64,000 bases of DNA from Coregonus clupeaformis (GCF_020615455.1 NC_059220.1:63621735-63685734), one strand, 5' to 3'. Shown: positions 34,527 to 45,887, numbered from the stretch's first letter. Notes: generated by a model not told the origin, from the letters alone. Numbers and translations are program-made.

Positions 34527-36669
34527 TATCCTTCTTAATGCGTTTGAGCCAATCAGTTGTGTTGTGACAAGGTAGGTGGGGTATACAGAAGATAGCCCTA
34601 TTTGGTAAAAGACCAAGTCCATATTATGGCAAGAACAGCTCAAATAAGCAAAGAGAAACGACAATCCATCATTACTTTAAGACATGAAGGTCAGTCAATC
34701 TGGAAAAGTTTCTTCAAGTGCAGTCGCAAAAACCATCAAGCGCTATGATGAAACTGGTTCTCATGAGGACCACCACAGGAAAGGAAGACCCAGAGTTACC
34801 TCTGCTGCAGAGGATACGTTCATTAGAGTTACCAGCCTCAGAAATTGCAGCCCAAATAAATGCTTCACAGATTTCTAGTCACAGACACATCTCAACATCA
34901 ACTGTTCAGAGGGGACTGTGTGAATCAGGCCTTAATGGTTGAATTGCTGCAAAGAAACCACTACTAAAAAGACACCAATAATACAGTGGCTTGCGAAAGT
35001 ATTCACCCCCCTTGGCATTTTCCCTATTTTGTTGCCTTACAACCTGGAATTAAAATGGATTTTTGGGGGGTTTGTATCATTTGATTTACACAACATGCCT
35101 ACCACTTTGAAGATGCAAAATCAAAAAATTTGTGAAACAAACAAGAAATAAGACAAAAAAACGTGCATAACTATTCATCCCCACCAAAGTCAAGAATTTC
35201 CCTGTATTTAGCGCCGTCCATCATTCCTTCAATTCTGACCAGACCCTTTTGGCCTTGTTTGCTTCTTTTTTTCTTTAAGCAATGGCTTTTTTTCTGGCCA
35301 CTCTTCCGTAAAGCCCAGCTCTGTGGAGTGTACGGCTTAAAGTGGTCCTATGGACAGATACTCCAATCTCCGATGTGACGCTTTGCAGCTCCTTCAGGGT
35401 TATCTTTGGTCTCTTTGTTGCCTCTCTGATTAATGCCCTCCTTGCCTAGTCCGTGAGTTTTAGTGGGCGGCCCTCTCTTGGCAGGTTTGTTGTGGTGCCA
35501 TATCCTTTCAATTTTTTATAATGGATTTAATGGTGCTCCGTGGGATGTTCAAAGTTTCTGATATTTTTTTTATAACCCAACCCTGATCTGTACTTCTCCA
35601 CAACTTTGTCCCTGACCTGTTTGGAGAGCTCCTTGGTCTTCATGGTGCCGCTTGCTTGGTGGTGCCCCTTGCTTAGTGGTGTTGCAGACTCTGGGGCCTT
35701 TCAGAACAGGTGTATATATACTGAGATCATGTGACAGATCATGTGACACTTAAATAAAGTCCACCTGTGTGCAATCTAACTAATTATGTGACTTCTGAAG
35801 GTAATTGGTTGCACCAGATCTTATTTAGGGGCTTCATAGCAAAGGGGGTGAATACATATGCACGCACCACTTTTCCGTTATTTATTTTTTAGAATTCTTT
35901 GAAACAAGTTATGTTGTTTTTCATTTCACTACACCAATTTTGACTATTTTGTGTGTGTCCATTACATGAAATCCAAATAAAAATCAATTTAAATTACAGG
36001 TTGTAATGCAACAAAATAGGAAAAAATGCCAATGATCTCCGCATGTGTAGTTCCCACCGTAAAGCATGGAGGAGGAGGTGTTATGGTGTGGGGGTGCTTT
36101 GCTGGTGACACTGTCTGTGATTTATTTAGAATTCAAGACACACTTAACCAGCATGGCTACCACAGCATTCTGCAGCGATACGCCATCCCATCTGGTTTGG
36201 GCTTAGTGGGACTATCATTTGTTTTTCAACAGGACAATGACCCAACACAGCTCCAGGCTGTGTAAGGGCTATTCGACCAAGAAGAGTGACGGAGTGCTGC
36301 ATCAGATGACCTGGCCTCCACAATGCCCCGACCTCAACCCAATTGAGATGGTTTGGGATGAGTCGGACAGCAGAGTGAAGGAAAAGCAGCCAACAAGTGC
36401 TTAGCATATGTGGGAACTCTTTCAAGACTGTTGGAAAAGCATTCCAGGTGAAGCTGGTTGAGAGAATGCCAAGAGTGTGCAAAGCTGTCATCAAGGCAAA
36501 GGGTGGTTATTTGAATAATTAGTTTAACACTTTTTTGATTACTACATGATTCCATATGTGTTATTTCATAGTTTTGATGTCTTCACTATTATTCTACAAT
36601 GTAGAAAATAGTAAAAATAAAGACAAACCCCAGAATGAGTTGGTGTGTCCAAACCTTTCACTGGTACTG
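34527..36669 (+). mobile_element. Tc1-like transposon (family D), interrupted by another Tc1
   Basis: Plus-strand transposase pieces flank an inserted element. The 5' half has ISKEKRQSIITLRHEGQSIW in frame fragments and a KTIKRYDETGSHEDHHRKGR region (34684-34878). The 3' half (36026-36480) has HGGGGVMVWGCF, the FQQDNDPTQ block and PPQCPDLNPIEMVWDE. The right terminal repeat ends at 36669 (CACTGGTACTG) before TA. The left terminal repeat is missing. A few hundred bases between the halves are deleted. Confidence 0.87.
34984..36029 (-). mobile_element. Tc1-like transposon (family E) nested in family D element
   Basis: The left end CAGTGGCTTGCGAAAGTATT follows TA at 34982-34983. The right end breaks off at GGAAAAAATGCCA before the outer element resumes (ATGATCTCCGCATG). 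The minus strand carries decayed transposase (HTH part near 35380-35650, read in reverse), with a central deletion after 35190. No intact frame. Confidence 0.85.
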
Positions 36670-36676
36670 TATTATA

Positions 36677-36775
36677 TAACATACCGGTTGTATAAGACCC
36701 TACGTTGCCTTTCATTCGATAACCATATCTTATTTCATTGTCTGAGTAATAAAGACAGATGTCCAGCCTTAACCT
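36677..36775. repeat. ~98-bp dispersed sequence, copy 1
   Basis: TAACATACCGGTTGTATAAG through AATAAAGACAGATGTCCAGC recurs at 42451-42548 with few changes. It starts a few bases after the end of a Tc1 element. Class unknown. Confidence 0.75.
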
Positions 36776-36809
36776 TTGGGTATGACCATTGAGACAACTA
36801 TAAAACTGC

Positions 36810-37783
36810 TAGGCCTGTGCTTTCCATCACATAGACCCAGTCTCCTAGGCCTGTGCTTTCCATCACATAGGCCCAGTCTCCTAGGCCTGTGCTTTCCATC
36901 ACATAGGCCCAGTCTTCTAGGCCTGTGCTTTCCATCACATAGACCCAGTCTCATAGGCCTGTGCTTTCCATCACATAGACCCAGTCTTCTAGGCCTGTGC
37001 TTTCCATCATATAGACCCAGTCTCATAGGCCTGTGCTTTCCATCACATAGGCCCAGTCTTCTAGGCCTGTGCTTTCCATCACATAGGCCCAGTCTTCTAG
37101 GCCTGTGCTTTCCATCACATAGACCCAGTCTCATAGGCCTGTGCTTTCCATCACATAGACCCAGTCTTCTAGGCCTGTGCTTTCCATCATATAGACCCAG
37201 TCTCATAGGCCTGTGCTTTCCATCACATAGACCCAGTCTCATAGGCCTGTGCTTTCCATCACATAGACCCAGTCTTCTAGGCCTGTGCTTTCCATCATAT
37301 AGACCCAGTCTCATAGGCCTGTGCTTTCCATCACATAGGCCCAGTCTTCTAGGCCTGTGCTTTCCATCACATAGGCCCTGTCTTCTAGGCCTGTGCTTTC
37401 CATCATATAGACCCAGTCTCATAGGCCTGTGCTTTCCATCACATAGGCCCAGTCTTCTAGGCCTGTGCTTTCCATCACATAGACCCAGTCTCATAGGCCT
37501 GTGCTTTCCATCACATAGGCCCAGTCTTCTAGGCCTGTGCTTTCCATCATATAGACCCAGTCTCATAGGCCTGTGCTTTCCATCACATAGGCCCAGTCTT
37601 CTAGGCCTGTGCTTTCCATCACATAGGCCCTGTCTTCTAGGCCTGTGCTTTCCATCACATAGACCCAGTCTCATAGGCCTGTGCTTTCCATCACATAGAC
37701 CCAGTCTTCTAGGCCTGTGCTTTCCATCACATAGGCCCAGTCTCATAGGCCTGTGCTTTCCATCACATAGGCCCAGTCTTCTT
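36810..37783. repeat. 36-bp minisatellite, ~27 copies, with higher-order duplication
   Basis: Unit CTAGGCCTGTGCTTTCCATC plus ACATAGACCCAGTCTT (36 bp). Positions vary between AGACCC/AGGCCC, TCTTCT/TCTCAT and CACATAG/CATATAG. As 36 is a multiple of three and the unit lacks stops in one frame each way, both strands show long frames (359 and 325 residues). The variant order indicates a 252-bp block duplication. Confidence 0.96.
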
Positions 37784-37799
37784 CTTACTTTTGATCCAC

Positions 37800-39040
37800 A
37801 TTCACACTTTCAGTCACACCATGAAAATATAATATCCCCTTGGCCCATTTTTTAGGTAAATTGCAGCTCACACGTTTCAGTACAATGTCTACCCACATCC
37901 ATTACATCACAGCAGAGGGCTAGATAAAGTAATAAAGTCCAAATAAATACATCATATTGTTTAGACAGACATTCCCAGGGTGGGAGAGAAATTTCCTGTG
38001 ACCCCTGAGAGGATACAGTAGTTAAGTAACCAATGGAAACTATGGAACTGAGAGAAGAGGAAGAACGGGGTGTTTGTTATCAACTCAGGGCATCTAAACG
38101 AGCAAAGGAGGAGAAGTATATGATAACTGAACTGGAGCCTTTCTTTAAGTAACTCTTCTCAGTTACACCAGTAAACCGTACAATAAAACCCTTCCCCCTT
38201 CCTGGTAAAACAGTTCCTTTTCAGGCCTTTGTCGTATAGGTTAGCTGAAACTCTAAAAAAGATGGAGACCTGCAATAGAGATAGCACTCTATATTTGTAC
38301 CAGGGGAATGTCTCAAAAAAGTGTATTAATAAGTAATAAATGTGCTCTTTCATCTGAATTTAGGCTTCATGTTTGAAACCTATTGGTCATTAGGCTACAG
38401 ATCCAGATCAGCACTCCTGTTCCTTTTACCTGAAGCTCTGACAGCCAACTGAACATCTCACTCTGTTGCCATGACAGCTGCCTGACAAGAAGAAAACAGT
38501 GGACTAGCGGTTACATGACACCCTGATGAAAACCTTGGCAATGGAGCCAATTCATATCCATTCGCAGAGTTCACTGGGACAAACTGTTCTGAGTTGAAGA
38601 AAGGAAGAAGGTAATAAAAAGGATACATATTTTTCATATTTCCAGTGGCATGTCAAGAACGCTGCCTTTTGTAGGCTATTAAATGCCAGGTCTGCTTTTG
38701 ATTCAAAAAACTACTTTAATGCAATAGATGTTAACTAAAATAAAAAGTGTATTTTTTTATTTCCGCTCCAGGTTTCTGAACCTCAAGACATATTACAAAA
38801 CGAGCAGATGGAAACAGCATCACCTCTAAGCGCCCAAGGATTCTCATCCTGCATAGCAGATTATACAAATTTCAGCTGAAAGAAAAGACTAGCAGGTCAC
38901 AGAGGTCTTCCTAACTGGCAGCCCCTCCTGCAGAGCACACGAACCAGACTGTCTCTGGCATCATCCTGCAATCTGCTGGTTAAACAACACGTGGCTCCCT
39001 GGTCTGTCTGGCCTGTATACCTGCTGCCGTGAGACGTGAG
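37800..39040. other. intergenic, no feature seen
   Basis: AT-rich in part, with no gene or repeat I can name. Confidence 0.4.
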
Positions 39041-39049
39041 CAGGCAGAC

Positions 39050-39372
39050 ATGAAGGGAGAGGAGGAAGGAGAGGGAGGGAGGGAGATGGCTGCCCAGCAG
39101 GAGAGGAGAAGAAGAAGAGGCAGGGGAGAGGGGAGGAAAGGGAGAGAGGGGGAGAGAGAGAGAGAGAGACACAGAGAGACAGAGACAGAGGGGGCGGGGG
39201 TTGGAGTCAAAGCCAGGAAGGATGCATTCAGCTGCTACCTGTCTGGCCCTGCATCGAACCACCTCCCAAGAGGAATGTTAGACAGAATGGGGAACCGAGG
39301 GGAGGGAGGGAAGAGGGGAGGGAGGGAGGAGGGAAAGGAGGGAGGAGAACAGGGAAGTGGTCAGAGGGGTGA
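39050..39372. repeat. purine-rich low-complexity region
   Basis: GGGAGGGAGG, GAGAGAGAGA and GAAGAGGGGAGGGAGGGAGG blocks in two parts (39055-39190 and 39297-39370). ORFs rich in Glu/Arg or Ser/Leu/Pro follow from composition. Confidence 0.85.
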
Positions 39373-40098
39373 AGGGGTCATAAGGGACTGGAGAGTGGAA
39401 GCAGAAGTAGAGAGTGTTGCTGCTGCTCAACATGACGTTCAAGTGGCATAAGCTACTACCTGGATTGCTCTTGTGCAATGTGTAGCCTAGTTCTGGGCGT
39501 AAAATACCAGGCTAGACATGTAGAGACATGATTTGTTTACCCGTTTCAGAGAAGAGTGCTGGTAGACTACTAGACAACATCCAGTAAACAGATGAACCAC
39601 AAGAACAGTGGTAATAGTACACTTCAGTGACGCTTATCAACTAAGAAGAACATTACCATGACAATAAGCTACGCCTAAATCCAAAGTGTGACAATTGAAT
39701 TATGACTGTCTACATAAAGCTAAAAATGGCTATTATCGCAAACCTTTAAAAGGACGAAAGAGATACAGTAAATGGCAATCAAGGGTTATAATTATCAAGC
39801 CCAGAACAATCTGTATTGCGTACACAGTAAAGTAGACATCTAAAGGTGTAGTGTGTTGGTGTTCCAGCAGCAAACATATGGTAAGACTTATTTTCAAACC
39901 ACTTCAGTGAAAATAACAGCAAAGCAACAAAGCATGAATGTATTTCTATAAAATACCGGCTAATGTTGGAACCAGTATTATGAATCAACGTTTTCTTTCT
40001 TTCATTTTTTTCAAAAGCGTGCAACAAAGTAACAGTTAACTTGAGCTTGGGTTTGTCTGTCTTGTTTTTTCTCCAACATTCAAAGAACATGAGCATTG
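39373..40098. other. intergenic, no feature seen
   Basis: No gene, RNA or repeat recognised; the minus ORF 39779-40225 runs into the Tc1 terminal repeat and has no family motif. Confidence 0.4.
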
Positions 40099-40100
40099 TA

Positions 40101-41567
40101 CAGTCGTGGTCAAAAGTTTTGAGAATGACACAACTATTGGTCTTCACAAAGTTCGCTGCTTCAGTGTTATGAGATATTTTTATAATTACAAACATTCCAT
40201 AAGTGTCAAAGGCTTTTATTGACAATTACATTAAGTTTATGCAAAGAGTCAATATTTGCAGTGTTGACCCTTCTTTTTCAAGACCTCTGCAATCCGCCCT
40301 GGCATGCTGTCAATTAACGTCTGGGCCACATTTTTGCATAATCAATGCTTGGAGTTTGTCAGAATTTGTGGGTTTTTGTTTGTCCACCCGCCTCTTGAGG
40401 ATCGACCACAAGTTCTCAATGGGATTAAGGTCTGGGGAGTTTCCTGGCCATAGACCCAAAATGTCAATGTTTTGTTCCCCGAGCCACTTAGTTATCACTT
40501 TTGCCTTATGTCAAGGTGCTCCATCATGCTGGAAAAGGCATAGGTCGTCACCAAACTGTTCTTGGATGGTTGGGAGAAGTTGCTCTCGGAGGATGTGAGT
40601 GAGCCCACTCCCTTGGCTGAGAAGCAACCCACACAAGAATGGTCTCAGGATGCTTTACTGTTGGCATGACACAGGACTGATGGTAGCGCTCACCTTGTCT
40701 TCTCTGGACAAGGTGTTTTCCGGATGCCCCAAACAATCGGAAAGAGGATTCATCAGAGAAAATGACTTTACCCCAGTCCTCTGCAGTCCAATCCCTGTAC
40801 CTTTTGCAGAATATCAGTCTGTCCCTGATGTTTTTCATGGAGAGAAGTGGCGTCTTTGCTGCCCATCTTGACACCAGGCCATCCTCCAAAAGTCTTTGCC
40901 TCACTGTGCGTGCAGATGCACTCACACCTGCCTGCTGCCATTCCTGAGCAAGCTCTGCACTGGTGGTGCCCCGATCCCGCAGCTGAATCAACTTTAGGAG
41001 ACGGTCCTGGCGCTTGCTGGACTTTCTTGGGCGCCCTGACGCCTTCTTCACAACAATTGAACCTCTCTCCTTGAAGTTCTTGATGATCCGATAAATGGTT
41101 GATTTAGGTGCAATCTTACTAGCACCAATATCCTTGCCTGTGAAGCCTTTTTGTGCAAAGCAATAATGACGGCACGTGTTTTCTTGCAGGTAACCATGGT
41201 TAACAGAGGAAGAACAATGATTTCTAGCACCACCCTCCTTTTAAAGCTTCCAGTTTGTTATTCTAACTCAATCAGCATGACAGAGTGATCTCCAGCCTTG
41301 TCCTCGTCAACACTCACCTGTGTTAACGAGAGAATCACTGACATGATGGCAGCTGGTCCTTTTGTGGCAGGGCTGAAATGCAGTGGAAATATTTTTTTGG
41401 TAATAAGTTCATTTTCATGGCAAAGAGGGACTTTGCAATTAATTGCAATTCATCTGATCACTCTTCATGACATTCTGGAGTATATGCAAATTGCCATCAT
41501 CAAAACTGAGGCAGAAGACTGTGAAAATTAGTATTTGTGTCATTCTCAAAACGTTTGACCACGACTG
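40101..41567 (-). mobile_element. Tc1-like transposon, complete ends (family F)
   Basis: TA is at 40099-40100 and 41568-41569. The terminal repeats are CAGTCGTGGTCAAAAGTTTT (left) and CAGTCGTGGTCAAACGTTTT (right, read inward). Length 1467 bp. The transposase on minus is frameshifted. Confidence 0.94.
40310..41197 (-). pseudogene. Tc1-like transposase (family F), frameshifted
   Basis: The start MVTCKKTRAVIIALHKK lies near 41197. A frame change near 41050 leads to KKASGRPRKSSKRQDRLLKL, then HTH2 text, DWGKVIFSDESSFRLFG (first catalytic Asp), PTVKHPETILVWVA. The second-Asp block near 40550-40500 is broken. The third frame, 40498-40310, has [20 protein letters not shown] (third acidic residue present). 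At least two frameshifts; not functional. Confidence 0.9.
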
Positions 41568-41873
41568 TACAATGTTAAACTACACTACATGGCCAAAAGT
41601 ATGTGGACACCTGCTTGTCGAACATCTCATTCCAAAATCATGGCCATTAATATAGAGTTGGTCCCCCCTTTAATGCTATAACAGCCTCCACTCTTCTGGG
41701 AAGGCTTTCTACTAGACGTTGGAACATTGCTGCGGGGACTTGCTTCCATTCAGCCACAAGAGCATTAGTGAGGTCGGGCACTGATGTTGGGCGATTAGGC
41801 CTGGCTCACAGTCAGTGTTCCAATTCATCAGAAAGGTTTTTTCGATGGGGTTGAGGTCAGGGTTCTGTGAAGA

Positions 41874-42460
41874 TCAGTCAAGTTCTTCCACACCGATCTT
41901 GACAAACCATTTCTGTATGGACCTCGCTTTTTGCACGGGGGCATTGTCATGCTGAAACAGGAAAGTGCCTTCCCCAAACTGTTGCCACAAATTTGGAAGC
42001 ACAGAATCGTCTAGAATGTCATTGTATGCTGTAGCATTAACATTTCCCTTCACTGGAACTAAGGGGCCTAGCCCGAACCATGATAAACAGCCCCAGACCA
42101 TTATTCCTCCTCCACCAAACTTTACAGTTGGCACTATGCATTCGGGCAGGCAGCGTTCTCCTGGCATTCGCCAAACCCAGATTCGTCTGCCAGATAGTGA
42201 AGCGTGATTCATCACTCCAGAGAATGCGTTTCCACTTCTCCAGAGTCCAATGGAGGCGAGCTTTACACCATTCCAGCTGATGCTTGGCATTGCGCATGGT
42301 GATCTTAGGCTTGTGTGCGGCTGCTCGGCCATGGAAACCCATTTCATGAAGCTCCCGACAAACAGTTATTGTGCTGACATTGTTTCCAGAGGCAGTTCGG
42401 AGCTCGGTAGTGAGAGTTGCATACTCACATACTTTTGTATATATAGTGTATAACATACCG
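41874..42460 (-). pseudogene. Tc1-like transposase (family B), frameshifted
   Basis: Two overlapping minus frames carry it. 42489-42037 has ATLTTELRTASGNN, ELHEMGFHGRAAAHKP and ILWSDESRF (first catalytic Asp). 42347-41874 has GFGPLVPVKGNVNA-like text and FLFQHDNAPVQKARS (second Asp). The DLNPIE block is not in frame, and the true N-terminus is cut by an insertion. Confidence 0.85.
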
Positions 42461-42548
42461 GTTGTATTAGGCCCTACGCTGCCTTTCATTCGATAACAAT
42501 ATCTTATTTAATTGTCTGAGTAATAAAGACAGATTTCCAGCACTAACC
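42451..42548. repeat. ~98-bp dispersed sequence, copy 2
   Basis: Near-identical to 36677-36775. Here it lies inside the family B Tc1 element, directly after CACATACTTTTGTATATATAG then TGTA, which itself looks like a Tc1 right terminus. Confidence 0.75.
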
Positions 42549-42854
42549 GGTCCCGTTCTGTCAGCTTGTGTGGCCTACCACCTCACGGCTGAGCCGTTGT
42601 CGCTCCGTTTCCACTTCACAATAACAGCACTTCCAGTTGACCGGGGCAGGTCCAGCAGGGCAGAAATTTGATGAACTGACTTGTTGGAAAGGTGGCATCC
42701 TATGACAGTGCCACATTCTAATGCCAGTGTTTGTCTATAGAGATTGCATGGATGTGTGCTCGATTTTATACACCTGTCAGTAACGAGTGTGGCTGAAATA
42801 GCCTAATCCACTAATTTGAAGGGGTGTCCACATACATTTTGGCCATGTAGTGTA

Positions 42855-43203
42855 TCTTGTTTTACTGGTATTGATTGAGATGAAAGGCTGGTATATTATT
42901 TATTCGGGGTATATCAAATATTTTTTACAAACTTCTGCTGAAGGCTGAACTTGCGTTAGCTAGTATATGCTCTGATTAGCCTACCGCTAGTCTCGCGTTG
43001 CCATATCTCCAAAATCACGTCGCCACAGATTGAACAACGAGACAGATATTTCACTGGATGTATAAATGTGAAGCATCCGATGATTGGCGTTTCCACTCAC
43101 TACCAAATATGGTAGTGAGATGAAGCCCACTGGCCGGCAGTGGGAGAAGATGGAACGAGATGGATTTTGGCCGACATTCTGCAAATTTTCTCATCGATGA
43201 AAC
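42855..43203. other. intergenic, no feature seen
   Basis: No gene or repeat recognised. Confidence 0.4.
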
Positions 43204-43531
43204 ATTTTTACATTTACATTTTAGTCATTTAGCAGACGCTCTTATCCAGAGCGACTTACAGTTAGTGAGTGCATACATTATTTTTTGTATTTTTCATACT
43301 GGCCCCCCATGGGAATCAAACCCACAACCCTGGCGTTGCAAACGCCATGCTCTACCAACTGAGCTACATCCCTGCCAGCCATTCCCTCCCCTACCCTGGA
43401 CGAATTGTGCGCCACCCCATGGGTCTCCCGGTCGCGGCCGGCTACGACAGAGCCTGGATTCGAACCAGGATCTCTAGTGGCACAGCTAGCACTGCGATGC
43501 AGTGCCTTAGACCACTGCACCACTCGGGAGA
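43204..43531 (-). mobile_element. composite SINE with two tRNA-like heads, second copy
   Basis: Same order as 14529-14848: on minus, a Leu/Ser-like head (GTGCAGTGGTCTAAGGCACT), the GCCGGCCGCGACCGGGAGAC linker, a second head (GTAGCTCAGTTGGTAGAGC, GGCGTTTGCAACGCC), then the L2-type tail. The linker is about 12 bp shorter than in the first copy, lacking part of AATTGGCCCAGCGTCGTCC. Confidence 0.88.
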
Positions 43532-43667
43532 ATGAAACGTTTGATCTCAATACATTTTTCTGTTCCCAAAACTAGAATATGTTATGAACAGAGTAGACTA
43601 AATATTGTAGACTTTAACTTTTGCAAAAGTTTTTAAAAATCGTGTTGTTTAAAAGTAGTGCAAAGAC

Positions 43668-43857
43668 GAATTGAGTTATTGCACACGCGCAGAGGAGGCG
43701 TTCCCTAACGAAAATATGCAGATGCATGCTAGAACGTGCCAATAGTACCTCGCTAGCTCGTGCTTGGCTCTGCCCACCTTCTTTCTTGTTCTGCCCACTA
43801 TGACTAATTTGTTCTCATTGGAAACGACAGGCTGTGGCCTATCTTGGTTTAGTTACA
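43668..43857. repeat. ~190-bp dispersed repeat, copy 1
   Basis: CGAATTGAGTTATTGCACAC through GCCCACTATGACTAATTTGT matches 47237-47425 with moderate divergence. It passes directly into the LINE fragment. Class unknown. Confidence 0.7.
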
Positions 43858-44502
43858 GGAAGGCCAAAAATATCATCAAGGACGTCAACCACCTGAGCCA
43901 CTGCCTGTTCACCCCGCTATCATTCAGAAGGCGAGGTCAGTACAGGTGCATCAAAGCTGGGACCGAGAGAATGAAAAACAGCTTCTATCTCAAGGCCATC
44001 AGACTGTTAAATAGCCATCACTAGCACATTAGAGGCTGCTGCTGCCTATTGAAATCACTGGCCACTTAAGAAATGGAACACTAGTCACTTTAATAATGTT
44101 TATATATCTTGCACTACATTTACATTTATATTTTAGTCATTTAGCAGACGCTCTTATCCAGAGCGACTTACAGTTAGTGCATACATAACTTTTTTTTTTT
44201 TTTCATACCCCCCGTGGGGCACTACTCATCTCATATGTATATACTGTATACATTCTATTCTATAATATTCTACTGTATCTTAGTACATGCCGCTCTGTCA
44301 TTGCTTGTCCATATATGTATATTTTCTTAAATTCCATCCCTTACTAGTTTTGTGTGTATAGGGTATATGTTGTGAAATGGTTAGATATTACTTGTTAGAT
44401 ATTACCGCACTGTCGGAGCGAGAAGCACAAGCATTTCGCTACACCCGCTATAACATCTGCTAAACACGTGTATGTGACAAATTAAATTTGATTTGATTAA
44501 TA
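43850..44502 (+). mobile_element. 5'-truncated LINE (salmonid RSg/Rex-like), 3' end with (TTTGAT)n tail
   Basis: A frame from about 43857 reads RKAKNIIKDVNHLSHCLFTP, then FRRRGQYRCIKAGTERMKNS and FYLKAIRLLNSHH before the stop at 44024: the C-terminal end of a LINE ORF2. The 3' UTR ends AGAAGCACAAGCATTTCGCT ... GACAAATTAAATTTGATTTG, typical of salmonid LINEs. A SINE fragment is inserted in the UTR. Confidence 0.85.
44113..44220 (-). mobile_element. SINE 3' fragment nested in the LINE UTR
   Basis: TAGTCATTTAGCAGACGCTC and TTATCCAGAGCGACTTACAG are the SINE tail in antisense, followed by a T-run and CCCCCCGTGGGG from the tRNA-like part. The head is missing. Confidence 0.85.
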
Positions 44503-45101
44503 AAAATCTTTGCTGTCGTTGTTATGCCTCCCGTTGGAGGTCTGGAGAATTTTGTATTGCAGAAACGGTTTGAATGGTCTGCTGGCTCCCAGCGGCAAGG
44601 TTTTCATTGGATGTTACATTTAAAGAACCCCTCCCCCGTAGAAGGGGTGCTGTGTGTCATGTGTGTCACTGTTTTCCGTCTGGGTAGTTGTTGTTGCCTA
44701 TGCTAGCTTCAAGTGCTAGTTTTCAAGTTATCAAGTGTGGCCGACAGGCTGCGATTTATATTTATTGCAATTGAACGTGGATTACACTGGTAAAGTCAAA
44801 CGTCACAACACGTTCTAAACCGCTCTGGTGACAAACACACATTTTTCCTTGTCGCCATTCATCCACATGGGTGCTGGCTGCACTTTGCTACCAGTTAAAA
44901 TATTGTGAAGATTGTTAAACTATTATTCAAAACGAACTAGTGTCAATGTTGATTAATCACATATCACAATCCTGCAATAAAGAGGGGAAGGGTTTGTATT
45001 CTCAAATGTCCTTTTTGTCTAGTTGTAAGATCTCCAATCTGTTTTATTTGATTGTCACTCTCTCTCAGTATATCAGCTATGTAAATCTATTTTGCAGCTT
45101 A
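44503..45101. other. intergenic, no feature seen
   Basis: No gene or repeat recognised. Confidence 0.4.
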
Positions 45102-45109
45102 TCAAATGG

Positions 45110-45880
45110 CAGGGCTATTAAACTGGCGGCCTGCGGGCCAGATCCGGACCGTTTATTAATTTAGACTGGCCTTTTGATCAATTCTGAACATTATCAAAAG
45201 ATCTGAAAAAAAAAAAATCCTGCCAGAATCCGACATTCAGTGCCAAAATGACAAGCACCATTGTGTTTGTCTATAGTGTGGTTTCCAGCGGTTTTTAGCA
45301 GTTTCTAGTTCCTATGTGGCATGTTGATGATTTTTTCATCATTTGAATTTGGCTCTAGCATTTGAACGCGTTTAACCTACAAAATATTATGATCCCTTTT
45401 CTGAAAGACTATGATGCCGTCTCTGATGCTCACAAGGTCTCCTAAGGGAGTGGCACAGAAAAACACACCTAATGACTGAGGGAAATGAGTTCAAAGCATA
45501 CTTCCTTCAGACTGGAATTTGGCATATCTTTGTAGTATTTATTGAGATGCTTTGTTTTCAGATGATTCAAAAATGACCTAATTACTTTTAAGAAGCTTTT
45601 AATAGTTGTTTAAATAAAATAATTAGCAATGATTATCTAATTTTCAATTATTATCCAAATGTTTTGGTTGCACCTCAACTCGCGTTGGTTGACCTCCTCC
45701 ACTTCTTTCCTAATTACTTTTAGCAACATTTCATTTTAAGAAAAGTGATTTATTGGTGGGTGTGCGTTGCTTTTTTATACAGTTCTACCGAATAATAATC
45801 GAATGTGGAAAATGTCCGGCCCCCCTGAAATGTACCTTTTTAACACCTGGCCCCAGTAAGAATATAGTTGAATAGCCCTG
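45110..45880. mobile_element. hAT-type non-autonomous element
   Basis: Ends are inverted: CAGGGCTATTAAACTGGCGG (left) and CAGGGCTATTCAACTATATT (right, read inward). Flanks TCAAATGG (45102-45109) and TCAAATTT (45881-45888) agree in six of eight positions, as expected for a decayed 8-bp duplication. No transposase frame. Confidence 0.78.
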
Positions 45881-45887
45881 TCAAATT

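Larger units (their letters stand above)
41583..42852 (-). mobile_element. Tc1-like transposon with both ends (family B)
   Basis: TA at 41581-41582 and 42853-42854. Ends CACTACATGGCCAAAAGTAT (left) and CACTACATGGCCAAAATGTA (right, read inward). It is the reference for the family B fragments at 9612 and 33876. A foreign segment of about 120 bp (42425-42548) interrupts the N-terminal coding part. Confidence 0.93.

Noticed and set aside
36769..37855. Opposed 325- and 359-residue ORFs
   Set aside because: A 36-bp unit without stops on either strand gives both; no independent evidence for coding.
39029..39451. Glu/Arg-rich 140-residue plus ORF
   Set aside because: Purine-rich low-complexity DNA accounts for it.
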